Source: Hyphomicrobiales bacterium (GTDB taxonomy: Bacteria; Pseudomonadota; Alphaproteobacteria; Rhizobiales; Rhizobiaceae). From it: a DNA stretch of 64,000 nucleotides. This document shows positions 43,772 to 52,192 of the stretch, in pieces (position 1 is the first letter of the stretch; the number at the start of each line of letters is the position of its first letter). The stretch lies in assembly GCA_900468285.1 (NCBI GenBank), contig UBTF01000003.1, positions 558,001-622,000 on the forward strand, written 5' to 3'. The notes beneath the pieces are model-generated. The model ran no database searches, was not told the DNA's origin, and saw only the letters and a list, made by a program, of their open reading frames with translations. A program made the position numbers and the translations under genes.

Positions 43772-44544
43772 CCCGCATTCTCGTCATCGTTCCATTCGCT
43801 CTGGACGCTGAAGGTATTCGCAACCGCGAGGCTCAGTCAGGTTATGTGCCGTTGCCCGCAGATTGGCAGCTGACCTACAGGCCCGTCACCTGCGGCCCGA
43901 CCTCCTTCATGTCTCCGCATGATTGGGGACTGATGGATCTTGCTATATTTGAGGCCGGATGCCGGGCGCAAGACGAAGGCTTCGATGCGGTCTGCATCGA
44001 CACGATGTCCGACAGCGGAATGGTCATGCTCCGCTCGGTGCTTTCAATTCCGGTCATCGGCGCAGGCAAGGCATCAATGCTCTATGCCTTGACGCTTGGC
44101 GGGAAATTTTCAGTGCTTGCCCAGTGGGCGCCAGCACTGCCGCGATACCGCAAGGCCATCCGCGAATATGGTTTTGACCGGCAATGCGCCTCGGTGCGCA
44201 GTTTCGATCAGCCACCGGACTTCTCCAACTTGCTGGGCGGGAAGGAAGACAGCGTTTTTCCCCGGATGCGTGATGTCGCGATGAGGTGCATCGAAGAGGA
44301 CGGAGCGGAAGTCATCTGCCTTGGTTCAACGACGATGCATCAGGCGGGAGAATACCTTGCAGCCAACCTGCCCGTGCCGGTCGTCAACCCCGGTCCTTTG
44401 ACCTACAAGCTGGTAGAAACCTTCCTCGCCTTGGGCCTTAGCCATGGCAGGCAAGTCTATCCGCCACCGGTCGAACCCAGGCTTGATATGCTCAGCGAGA
44501 TGATGAAAGCGGGCGCGCAAGCCGAGCGCGCTGCGAAAGGCTGA
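43768..44544 (+). CDS. Asp/Glu racemase-family protein, copy 2 (catalytic cysteines replaced)
   Basis: This 258-residue paralogue overlaps copy 1 by 4 bp. It keeps RILVIVPFALD, EGFDAVCIDTMSDSGMVMLR, VICLGSTTMHQAG and VPVVNPGPLTYKL. The same T79 and S187 appear at the positions where the family normally has catalytic cysteines. Loops between these motifs differ strongly from copy 1 (for example PPDFSNLLGGKEDSVF), which suggests the two make a heterodimer with a shared, altered active site. Family by fold is secure; activity is not. Confidence 0.85.
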   Translation: MTRILVIVPFALDAEGIRNREAQSGYVPLPADWQLTYRPVTCGPTSFMSPHDWGLMDLAIFEAGCRAQDEGFDAVCIDTMSDSGMVMLRSVLSIPVIGAGKASMLYALTLGGKFSVLAQWAPALPRYRKAIREYGFDRQCASVRSFDQPPDFSNLLGGKEDSVFPRMRDVAMRCIEEDGAEVICLGSTTMHQAGEYLAANLPVPVVNPGPLTYKLVETFLALGLSHGRQVYPPPVEPRLDMLSEMMKAGAQAERAAKG

Positions 44545-44545
44545 C

Positions 44546-45970
44546 ATGGTGCAGAGTGGCGCCACAGCACTTGCGCGAGCCGCCGCATCGAGCAATTTCG
44601 GTACTACCGACAGCTCGGTGCGGGCTGCCTATCGCAACTTCATACTCGACACATTAGCCGTAATGGTGGCTGGAGCGGCACATCCTTCCATCTCCGCAGC
44701 CCGGGCTGCCCTGTTTGAGACTGGCGGTAGCGGCAAATCATCTGCTGTCGGATTTTCATCGTCCGGGCCTGCCGGAGCGGCGGCGCTCGCCAATGGTATG
44801 GCGCTGACCGTGTTGCAGTTGCAGGACGGACATCGCCGTGCCCGCGGTCATCCCATGAGCCATGTCCTGCCATCTGCTCTGGCTATAAGCGAGGAGACCG
44901 GCGCCTCGGCATCATCTTTTCTCAATGCGATTATCGCCGGCTACGAAGTTTCAGCGCGGATAGGCTCGGCTTTGGGTGGTATGCAGCCCCTGCTGCACGA
45001 CACCGGGACATTTGGCTGCATCGGTGCGGCCGTGTCCGCTGCCTATCTGCTAGGGGAGGGACGTGATATCCCTTCTCGCGCGTCGCTTATCGAGAATGCC
45101 ATCGGCAATGCCGCTGCGGTCGCTCTCTTTCCGTTTCGAGATACCTGTATGGAAGGCGCTAGTGCACATCATCTGTTCGTCGGTCTCGGCGTGCAGAACG
45201 GCATTGTGGCTGCCAATGCCGCAAAGGCGGGATTGTTGCCGTCCAATGCAACGCTTGAACGCTTCTTCGGTCCACGCGCGGGCGAGGCATTCGTCCCTGC
45301 GGTGATGCTCGAAGGAATTGGCGAAGACGGCAGTTGGTCTCACTACGAAATTACCAATGCCTATCTCAAATGGCACCCGGTCTGCGCCCATCTTGGTCCC
45401 ATGCTGGATTGTATCGAGCTTTTGAGGGAGCAGTTGGGTGTCTTCGATCCGAGCAAGGTGGCTGAGATACGCGTCGAAACCTATGCAACCGCACTCCAAT
45501 ATGACTCTCCCAACCCTTCTAGTGATCTCGCTGCAAGATTCAGCTTTCGCCACGCTGCGGCATTGGCCATTTGTTTTGGCCCGCTAAAGCATGATGGTTT
45601 CGGACAAGAGAGACTGGAGCATCCTGACGTTTTGGCACTTGTCGGAAAAATCAAACTTCAGGTCGATGAGCAGTTTGACGCACTCTATCCCGCCAATCGC
45701 CCGGCGCGTGTGCGCCTCATCCTCATTGATGGAAAGACCGAGAGTGCCGAGGTTCTTGTGCCGAAGGGGGATGGAAACCAGTCGCTCTCACGTTCGGACG
45801 TTGATCTGAAGGCTCAGCGTCTCATTGATTCTGTCTGGGACAAGAGCCAGCGCGCCAAGCTGTTAGCCTTTGTTGACAGTGCCGAAGGAAATGTTCGCGA
45901 CGATCTGGTGACGCAATTGGGCGGCTTGCTCAGGCATCCATTGCGATGGAATGCGTCAATTGCCGAGTGA
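44546..45970 (+). CDS. MmgE/PrpD family protein
   Basis: This 474-residue protein starts one base after the second racemase stop. Family blocks are YRNFILDTLAVMVAGAAHPS near 30, LQLQDGHRRARGHPMSHVLP near 91, FLNAIIAGYEVSARIGSALG near 128, and a C-terminal LRLI-type MmgE domain. Members include 2-methylcitrate dehydratase, cis-aconitate decarboxylase and iminodisuccinate epimerase, all acting on branched or substituted di- and tricarboxylates. This fits a dicarboxylate pathway. Its 3' end overlaps the convergent GntR gene by 15 bp. Confidence 0.85.
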   Translation: MVQSGATALARAAASSNFGTTDSSVRAAYRNFILDTLAVMVAGAAHPSISAARAALFETGGSGKSSAVGFSSSGPAGAAALANGMALTVLQLQDGHRRARGHPMSHVLPSALAISEETGASASSFLNAIIAGYEVSARIGSALGGMQPLLHDTGTFGCIGAAVSAAYLLGEGRDIPSRASLIENAIGNAAAVALFPFRDTCMEGASAHHLFVGLGVQNGIVAANAAKAGLLPSNATLERFFGPRAGEAFVPAVMLEGIGEDGSWSHYEITNAYLKWHPVCAHLGPMLDCIELLREQLGVFDPSKVAEIRVETYATALQYDSPNPSSDLAARFSFRHAAALAICFGPLKHDGFGQERLEHPDVLALVGKIKLQVDEQFDALYPANRPARVRLILIDGKTESAEVLVPKGDGNQSLSRSDVDLKAQRLIDSVWDKSQRAKLLAFVDSAEGNVRDDLVTQLGGLLRHPLRWNASIAE

Positions 45971-46723
45971 GAAATCCTTGCCGTCTTCCCGCTTGAGGGA
46001 GACGCGGTATTCGTAGCGATCCGCGCGATAGAATATCTCGGCTGCATAGAAGGGTTTGAGTTCCGCGTTGAAGAACAGCCGGTTCACTAGCATCAGTGGC
46101 GCACCGATGGGTATTTCCAGATGTTTTGCGGCGTAGTCGTCTGCGAGGGTGGCGGTCAAAGTCTGCTCGACCTGTTCCACCACGGTCCCGGTCTTTTGAA
46201 CGAGATCGATCATATTCGTCGTTGCGAGATCGTTACGCTCCAGCGTTTTCCCAATCTCCGGCAGCAGGTAGGCTGTTGAGAGGGAGTACGGGCGGCGGTC
46301 GAGAGAGCGCACGCGCACAGCACGGACCAGCTCGGTCGTAGGAGCAACGCCCATTTGCTCACAAATGCGGGGAGGCGCCTCTCCCATGTCGAGGCTGACA
46401 ACCTTCAACCGTGTGCTTTTTCCAACGGCGTTTAGATAGCTGAACAGGCTGTTGATATTGGAAACGACGACGCGGTTAAGCTTGTTGTCCTTCGTGCGGT
46501 CCGTGACATAAGTTCCCCGTCCACGCGTGCGTGTTACGAGTCCTTCCGCCGTCAACATTTCCATGGCTTTGCGGATGGTAATGCGGCTGACTGAAAAGCT
46601 CTCGGAGAGTTCCGCTTCACTCGGCACGGGAACGTCAGCGGGATAGTAACCCTTGACGATTCGTTCACGCATCACGGCGTAAACCCGATGATAAAGTGGT
46701 GTGGGAGAATGTCGGTCAGGCAT
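45956..46723 (-). CDS. GntR/HutC-family transcriptional regulator
   Basis: This 255-residue regulator has an N-terminal winged helix (SPTPLYHRVYAVMRERIVKG then VPSEAELSESFSVSRITIRK, residues ~8-75) and a C-terminal UTRA ligand domain (~95-245) ending FYAAEIFYRADRYEYRVSL. HutC-type regulators sense small carboxylic or amino acids. It is transcribed after the hydroxyacyl-CoA-dehydrogenase-like gene with 60 bp between them, and its end overlaps the catabolic operon's last gene. It is the obvious local controller of the island. Confidence 0.9.
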   Translation of the reverse strand: MPDRHSPTPLYHRVYAVMRERIVKGYYPADVPVPSEAELSESFSVSRITIRKAMEMLTAEGLVTRTRGRGTYVTDRTKDNKLNRVVVSNINSLFSYLNAVGKSTRLKVVSLDMGEAPPRICEQMGVAPTTELVRAVRVRSLDRRPYSLSTAYLLPEIGKTLERNDLATTNMIDLVQKTGTVVEQVEQTLTATLADDYAAKHLEIPIGAPLMLVNRLFFNAELKPFYAAEIFYRADRYEYRVSLKREDGKDFSLGN

Positions 46724-46783
46724 CAGGCAAGTCCACAGAAGTGAGCATTCGGCAACGATATAGGGTGAGAAACTTCGGTTAGT

Positions 46784-47716
46784 TCAAACACGCCTTCCGT
46801 GCAATACGCGCTGAGCAGCAATCAAAGCGTCGTCCCGTATGGCTTCAAGCTGCGCAACGTCCCTGCCTCTGGCTTCCTGTTCAATGCCTTCGACAAGTTT
46901 GCCTCGTGTGGCTTCGTCAAGGGTCGGCGTGCCCAAGTCTTTCCACCGCTTCTCTTGGCTCGGACCTAGATGAGAAAGGTAATGGGCAATTCCTCCCTCT
47001 CCGCCACCAAGATGGTAAGCCATGTGAGCGCCCACAACTGACCATCGCAGGCCGGGGCCGTACACAAGCGCCGCATCGATATCGTCCACATCAGCAATTT
47101 CTTCGGCCACCATGTTGACGGCTTCCCGCCAAAGGGCAGAGGAGAGGCGGTTGGCAATGTGGCCGATGGCTTCGCGCTTCAGTTTCACCGGGTAGCGTTC
47201 AACCGTTCGATAAAAAGCCACCGCGCGTTCGACGCGGATTTTATCGCTGCCGAAGAGCTCTACGAGCGGCATCAGATGCGGCGGATTGAACGGGTGCGCG
47301 GTGATCAATCGTGACGGATCATCCATGTCTGCGCTCAGTTCTGACCAGACAAGCGATGAGGTGCTTGAAGCAATCGTTACGCCGGGCGGTGCGTCCTTTT
47401 CAATGGCGGAATAGAGCTCGCGCTTGAGGGGAACGTTCTCAGGAGCATTCTCCTGAACCCAGATTGCGCCAGCGACCGTCTTTGCCAACGTTTCCGTCAC
47501 GGTCAGCTTGCCAGGAAGTGGCAGGCTGGTCGCAATCTCCGCAACTTGGCCCATGGCCAAACTGATGCGATCTGCAATTTGCGCACGTCCCGCGACCGAA
47601 GGTTCGAACAGCGCTACGTCATATCCATGGGCAAGAAAGAGAGCCGACCAGCTCACGCCAATCAGCCCACCACCGACTATAGCAACGGTTTTGTCGTCTC
47701 GTGTCACGTCGTCCAT
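46784..47716 (-). CDS. 3-hydroxyacyl-CoA dehydrogenase-like NAD-dependent dehydrogenase
   Basis: This 310-residue enzyme starts at ATG 47716 after AAGGCGA; a longer frame adds 21 unlikely residues. The Rossmann motif is TVAIVGGGLIGVSWSALFLA near residue 9. The catalytic His region is RLITAHPFNPPHLMPLVELF near 118, and the C-terminal domain has GPGLRWSVVGAHMAYHLGGG near 220, a pattern seen in L-carnitine dehydrogenase and gulonate dehydrogenase. It would oxidise a 3-hydroxy acid or its CoA ester. It is the first gene of a leftward pair with the GntR regulator. Confidence 0.88.
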   Translation of the reverse strand: MDDVTRDDKTVAIVGGGLIGVSWSALFLAHGYDVALFEPSVAGRAQIADRISLAMGQVAEIATSLPLPGKLTVTETLAKTVAGAIWVQENAPENVPLKRELYSAIEKDAPPGVTIASSTSSLVWSELSADMDDPSRLITAHPFNPPHLMPLVELFGSDKIRVERAVAFYRTVERYPVKLKREAIGHIANRLSSALWREAVNMVAEEIADVDDIDAALVYGPGLRWSVVGAHMAYHLGGGEGGIAHYLSHLGPSQEKRWKDLGTPTLDEATRGKLVEGIEQEARGRDVAQLEAIRDDALIAAQRVLHGRRV

Positions 47717-48046
47717 TCGCCTTGCCCTGCCATCTTCCGTCTCAACGGCGACAGTCGCACAACACCGGACAAGGTGCAAATCAAAAGATTATAAGGTTAT
47801 GCCATTTATACCATTTGTTTGAGTTCTGAGGGATTATCAAAGGTTGATTTCAATATTCCGTAATCATCCTAATGTTGCGAGTTCGCTGTAGTCTTAGCCA
47901 AGTTCGCTCACATCCAAGCATCTGAAAATTTCCTGAAATAAACATGACTTTAACACTCCTGTTTGAACCACCGGGATGCGTCGGCGTGGAAAGGCTAGGG
48001 CCTTGACAACGCCAGATGCGTCCGCGGCCCAACATTCGGTTGCTTC
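47717..48046. promoter_or_regulatory. Intergenic region between the dehydrogenase gene and rhtX
   Basis: This is a 330 bp gene-free stretch holding the divergent promoters of the leftward dehydrogenase-GntR pair and the rightward siderophore operon. The left part has a small direct repeat, TGCCATTTA and TACCATTTG, at about 47791-47809. The right part holds the tandem GTTCG repeats described separately. The rhtX start lacks a strong Shine-Dalgarno. Confidence 0.5.
47881..47919 (+). promoter_or_regulatory. Candidate RhrA operator upstream of rhtX (two 21-bp-spaced repeats)
   Basis: GTTCGCT begins at 47881 and again at 47902, exactly 21 bp apart. The second repeat, GTTCGCTCACATCCAAGC, matches 16 of 18 bases of a repeat upstream of rhtA (58718-58735). 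Tandem half-sites spaced by two helical turns are typical for AraC-family activators, and rhrA encodes one. The site ends about 127 bp before the rhtX ATG. Confidence 0.65.
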
Positions 48047-49312
48047 ATGGCCCATATCGATAACATCGCCAGCGGCTCTATCTTGACGTCGCCATGGGAG
48101 CGGCGGCTTATGGGCGTGCTGGGCGGACTTTATCTTGCGCAGGGTATTCCGACCTATCTGCTGCTCGTCGCCTTGCCACCTATAATGCGTGAAAGCGGTG
48201 CATCGAGAACGGCAATCGGTCTATTTTCGCTGTTGATGCTGCCGTTGATTTTGAAGTTTCTCGTGGCGCCGTTGGTGGATCGTTGGTCGCCATGGCCAGG
48301 ACTTGGACATCGTCGCGGCTGGATTGTGCCGACCCAGTTGCTTGTTAGCGCTGGTATCGCCTCCATGGCGCTGGTCGGGCCTAGCAATGTCGCCGTCCTG
48401 TTTGCGATCTGCATTTCGATCACCGTGGTCTCGTCGGTTCAGGACATTGCAACGGATGGCTATGCGGTACGTCAATTGACCGATAGGAGCCGCTCCATGG
48501 GCAATGCCGTGCAGGCGGGTGCGGTGGCACTAGGTGTCATCATCGGTGGTACTGCGGCGCTTGTCATATTTCACGTGGCGGGCTGGCAAACGATGATTCT
48601 GCTCGTCGCATTTCTGTCCTTGCTGCCGCTGCTGGCCGCCTTGGCGATGCCGCCAGAACCGCAGGCAGCTGCCCATGATCGCATTAAGCCAGCAAGCCTT
48701 CTTGCCTTCTTTCGACGCCCAAATGCCTGGTTGATCCTCGGCTTCGCGTTGACCTACCGCGCAAGCGAAGGCTTGGTCAGGGGCATGGAGGGAACATATC
48801 TGGTGGACAGCAAGGTGCCAACGGACTGGATCGGCTATCTGTCCGGAGGGGCGGCAGCCACAGCTGGTCTTGTGGGTGTCGCCATTGCCGCACTCCTGAT
48901 CCGGAAGGCCGGACTGACCGCAACGCTTGTCCTGCTCGGTGGTCTCAGAAGCCTGTGCTTCCTTGCCTTCGCGCTTAATGCGCTGGGCATCATGCCGGGA
49001 ATATGGGTGGCGCTTTCGGCATCGGCCTTCCAGACGCTGATCCGCTATATGGAACTGGTGGCGATCTATTCCTTCTTCATGCAATCCTCATCGAACGACC
49101 AGCCGGGGACCGATTTCACCATTCTCGCCTGTGCCGAACTGATCATCTACATGGCGGGCGCATCTATAGCCGGGCTCCTCGCCGACAAGTTGGGCTACCC
49201 GGCACTGTTTTCCACGGCAACGGTCATCTCGCTGGCTGGCATGGCCCTGTCTGTCTGGTTTCTGCGACGGATCGGGCACTGTTCGAAGGCACCTGTTACG
49301 GCAGGTGTCTGA
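48047..49312 (+). CDS. rhtX: RhtX-type siderophore permease (MFS)
   Basis: This 421-residue inner-membrane transporter has about twelve hydrophobic helices and belongs to the RhtX/FptX group, which carries whole ferri-siderophores across the cytoplasmic membrane. The group's N-terminal signature is readable: LYLAQGIPTYLLLVALPPIM, then IGLFSLLMLPLILKFLVAPL and VDRW. In S. meliloti rhtX opens the rhizobactin 1021 operon, as it does here directly ahead of rhbA. Two RhrA-like repeats lie upstream. Confidence 0.88.
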   Translation: MAHIDNIASGSILTSPWERRLMGVLGGLYLAQGIPTYLLLVALPPIMRESGASRTAIGLFSLLMLPLILKFLVAPLVDRWSPWPGLGHRRGWIVPTQLLVSAGIASMALVGPSNVAVLFAICISITVVSSVQDIATDGYAVRQLTDRSRSMGNAVQAGAVALGVIIGGTAALVIFHVAGWQTMILLVAFLSLLPLLAALAMPPEPQAAAHDRIKPASLLAFFRRPNAWLILGFALTYRASEGLVRGMEGTYLVDSKVPTDWIGYLSGGAAATAGLVGVAIAALLIRKAGLTATLVLLGGLRSLCFLAFALNALGIMPGIWVALSASAFQTLIRYMELVAIYSFFMQSSSNDQPGTDFTILACAELIIYMAGASIAGLLADKLGYPALFSTATVISLAGMALSVWFLRRIGHCSKAPVTAGV

Positions 49313-49355
49313 AGCGAACGCGAATTCCACGAAAAATTCCACTGGAGTTGATCTC

Positions 49356-50711
49356 ATGGACACGTTCCAACGCCACGATAACGAATTCTATCTCAAGCGG
49401 CAGACCCGCCGGGAATCCAATGCCCGCAGCTATCCGAGGCGCTTTCCCCTCGCGCTCAAATCGGCATCGGGTTGCGTGGTGACGGATGTCGAGGGACGGA
49501 CCTATCTGGACTGCCTGGCCGGAGCCGGAACACTGGCGCTCGGGCACAACCATCCCGAAATTATCGCATCACTGCAGGACGTCCTTGCCTCGGGGCTTCC
49601 GTTGCATACACTCGACCTTGCAACGCCCGTGAAAGACCAGTTCACCTCCGACATCTACGATACGCTTCCCGCCGGCCTGCGGGAGGAAGCGAAAATTCAA
49701 TTCTGCTCACCGAGCGGCACCGATGCTGTCGAAGCGGCAATCAAGCTCGCCAAAACGGCGACCGGGCGAACCGATGTCATCGCCTTCCGGGGCGCCTATC
49801 ACGGCATGTCGCAGGGCTCGTTGTCTCTCATGGGTTCACTTGCGCCCAAGGCGGCAGTCGGGCAGCTGGTGCCGGGCACCCATTTCTTCCCATACCCCTA
49901 TGCTTATCGTTGCCCATTCGGCAGGGGCGGGGAAGAGACGGCGACGCTTGCAGCTGACTATTTCGAAACCGCCCTGCGCGACCCGGAAGGCGGGATGAAC
50001 CTTCCTGCCGCCGTTATTCTGGAGGCGGTTCAAGGCGAGGGTGGCGTCATACCTGCACCAGTCGAATGGTTGCGCAGGGTGCGCGAGGTCACGCGCGAGC
50101 TCAATATTCCCCTGATCCTTGACGAAGTGCAAAGTGGTGTCGGCCGCACGGGAACGTTCTATGCATTCCAGAAGGCGGGCATCGTTCCTGACATCATCGT
50201 GCTTTCGAAAGCGATTGGCGGTGGGTTGCCAATGGCCGTGATGATCTACCGGGAAAATCTTGATCTCTGGAAGCCGGGTGCCCATGCCGGAACGTTCCGG
50301 GGCAACCAGCTTGCCATGGCAGCGGGGTCCAAGACGCTTGAAATCATCAAGCGAGACGGTCTGGTAGAACGGGCCGCAATAGCCGGACGCAGGCTCCGGG
50401 CAAATCTTGAACGCATTCAGGCCCATACATCCCATATCGGCGACGTGCGCGGCGAGGGGCTGATGCTTGGTGTCGAAATGATCGATCCCGGTGGCAGGCC
50501 GGACAAATCCGGACACCCAGCCCACGGTGGCGAAATGGCCCGTTTCGTGCAGGCAGAAGCGTTCCGGGCCGGGCTTATTCTCGAAACCGGTGGAAGACAT
50601 GGCAGCGTCCTGCGATTCCTGCCGCCCCTTACCATCACGGATGCGGAGATCGACCAGGTGTCGAACATTCTTTCCGACACATTTTCGCGCCTCGGACGCA
50701 ACGCTGCATGA
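49356..50711 (+). CDS. rhbA: L-2,4-diaminobutyrate:2-oxoglutarate aminotransferase RhbA
   Basis: This 451-residue class III PLP aminotransferase makes L-2,4-diaminobutyrate from aspartate semialdehyde, the first step towards the 1,3-diaminopropane units of rhizobactin 1021. I chose ATG 49356 for its GGAG at eight bases; GTG at 49305, overlapping rhtX, is possible. Motifs are FCSPSGTDAVEAAIKLAKTA near 110, the LILDEVQSGVGRTGTFYAF block near 254, and the PLP lysine K285 in SKAIGGGLPMAV. It overlaps rhbB by 4 bp. Confidence 0.92.
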   Translation: MDTFQRHDNEFYLKRQTRRESNARSYPRRFPLALKSASGCVVTDVEGRTYLDCLAGAGTLALGHNHPEIIASLQDVLASGLPLHTLDLATPVKDQFTSDIYDTLPAGLREEAKIQFCSPSGTDAVEAAIKLAKTATGRTDVIAFRGAYHGMSQGSLSLMGSLAPKAAVGQLVPGTHFFPYPYAYRCPFGRGGEETATLAADYFETALRDPEGGMNLPAAVILEAVQGEGGVIPAPVEWLRRVREVTRELNIPLILDEVQSGVGRTGTFYAFQKAGIVPDIIVLSKAIGGGLPMAVMIYRENLDLWKPGAHAGTFRGNQLAMAAGSKTLEIIKRDGLVERAAIAGRRLRANLERIQAHTSHIGDVRGEGLMLGVEMIDPGGRPDKSGHPAHGGEMARFVQAEAFRAGLILETGGRHGSVLRFLPPLTITDAEIDQVSNILSDTFSRLGRNAA

Positions 50712-52192
50712 ATATTCCGTTGTGGAAAAACAACCAGACGCTGGTTGCGGAGAGGAAGCCGGTAAGTGTGCTCCTTGGTCCCGGTGTCCAGGCACAGGCG
50801 GCATACAGGCAAGCCATGCAGGCTGCGGTCGATATCGTGATCGAGAACTCCTGCATTGAAAAGGTGCATGGGGGCGCAGATGTCGAGGCTTTGCGCGACA
50901 TGCTGTCTTCAATGGACGTGTTTCCTGAAATGGGAACCGGCGTTTCAAAAGCGCTTGTCGACATAGGCGTGCCTGCGGTCAGGCATGCGCTTGATGTCGG
51001 CAATGCCAATACGATGGCGCATCTGCATTGCCCGGTGGCATTGCCGGCGCTTGCGGCGGAAGTGTTGATTTCCGCCACGAACCAATCACTTGACTCCTGG
51101 GACCAGTCGCCCTTTGCCACCCTTGTGGAGGAGCGTGTTCTGGCATGGCTTACCGCTTTCGCGGGCTTGCCGGAAACGGCGAGCGGCAGTTTTACCAGTG
51201 GTGGAAGCCAGTCAAACATGACTGCACTCTATCTGGCGAGCGAGCAGCACAGTCAGGCCGCGAGACGAAAGGGCGTGATTTTTACATCCGCGCAGGCGCA
51301 TTTCAGCATTCGAAAAAGTGCGGCTGTTCTTGGATTTTCATCCGAGGCCGTCGTAACCGTTGCGACGGATCAGGAGGGGCGGATGTCGGCATCCGCGCTC
51401 AGACAGGCAATCGACCATGCCGAGACTCAGGGATTGTTTCCCTTGGCTGTGGTCGCGACGGCTGGAACCACCGACCTTGGTGCAATTGACCCTTTGAACG
51501 AGATCGCCGACCTGACCTTCTCACGCGGGCTGTGGCTGCATGTGGATGCGGCCTATGGCGGCGGGCTGCTTTTCTCCCGGCATCGTCATCTTTTGCTGGG
51601 CATTGAGAGAGCGGATTCCATCGCGCTCGATTTTCACAAGATGCTGTTCCAACCCATCAGTTGCGGCGCGCTTTTGCTGCGTGATGGCGTCAGGTTTGCG
51701 CCATTGGCAATGAAGGCCGATTATCTCAACCCCGAAGTTTCGGTCTTCGGGGATGTTCCGAATTACGTGGAATCCTCGCTGCAGACCACCCGGCGAAGCG
51801 ATGCGCTGAAGGTGCTGATGACGCTGCGCTCGATTGGTCGCGATGGCCTGGACGCTCTTATTTGCAAGACGCTGGAAAACGCAGTTGCCGCTGCCGCCTC
51901 TGTGCAGTCACGAGACTATCTTCAGCTGGCGCAGCAGCCGTCGCTATCGACGGTCCTGTTCCGTTACGTCTCAAAACAGGGGCCAAAGCGCTCCGATGAC
52001 ATTACGCTGGCTGTCCGTGCGGAGCTTTTTCGCAGTGGAACTGCAGCACTTGCAACAACCGTCCACGAAGGACGGGTTCATTTCAAATTGACGCTTCTCA
52101 ACCCGAATTCCACCCCCGACGTCATCGACCGCGTTCTGGATGCGGTTGCAACAATGGCGCGCGAACTGGAGAACGAAGATGTACGCCCATAA
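50708..52192 (+). CDS. rhbB: L-2,4-diaminobutyrate decarboxylase RhbB
   Basis: This 494-residue group II PLP decarboxylase converts diaminobutyrate to 1,3-diaminopropane. Signature parts are TSGGSQSNMTALYLASEQHS near 163, LWLHVDAAYGGG with the cofactor Asp near 280, and the PLP lysine K311 in LDFHKMLFQPISCG. The two-step RhbA-RhbB chemistry is characteristic of the rhizobactin 1021 pathway and separates it from aerobactin loci. Overlaps with both neighbours (4 and 14 bp) show tight coupling. Confidence 0.92.
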   Translation: MNIPLWKNNQTLVAERKPVSVLLGPGVQAQAAYRQAMQAAVDIVIENSCIEKVHGGADVEALRDMLSSMDVFPEMGTGVSKALVDIGVPAVRHALDVGNANTMAHLHCPVALPALAAEVLISATNQSLDSWDQSPFATLVEERVLAWLTAFAGLPETASGSFTSGGSQSNMTALYLASEQHSQAARRKGVIFTSAQAHFSIRKSAAVLGFSSEAVVTVATDQEGRMSASALRQAIDHAETQGLFPLAVVATAGTTDLGAIDPLNEIADLTFSRGLWLHVDAAYGGGLLFSRHRHLLLGIERADSIALDFHKMLFQPISCGALLLRDGVRFAPLAMKADYLNPEVSVFGDVPNYVESSLQTTRRSDALKVLMTLRSIGRDGLDALICKTLENAVAAAASVQSRDYLQLAQQPSLSTVLFRYVSKQGPKRSDDITLAVRAELFRSGTAALATTVHEGRVHFKLTLLNPNSTPDVIDRVLDAVATMARELENEDVRP

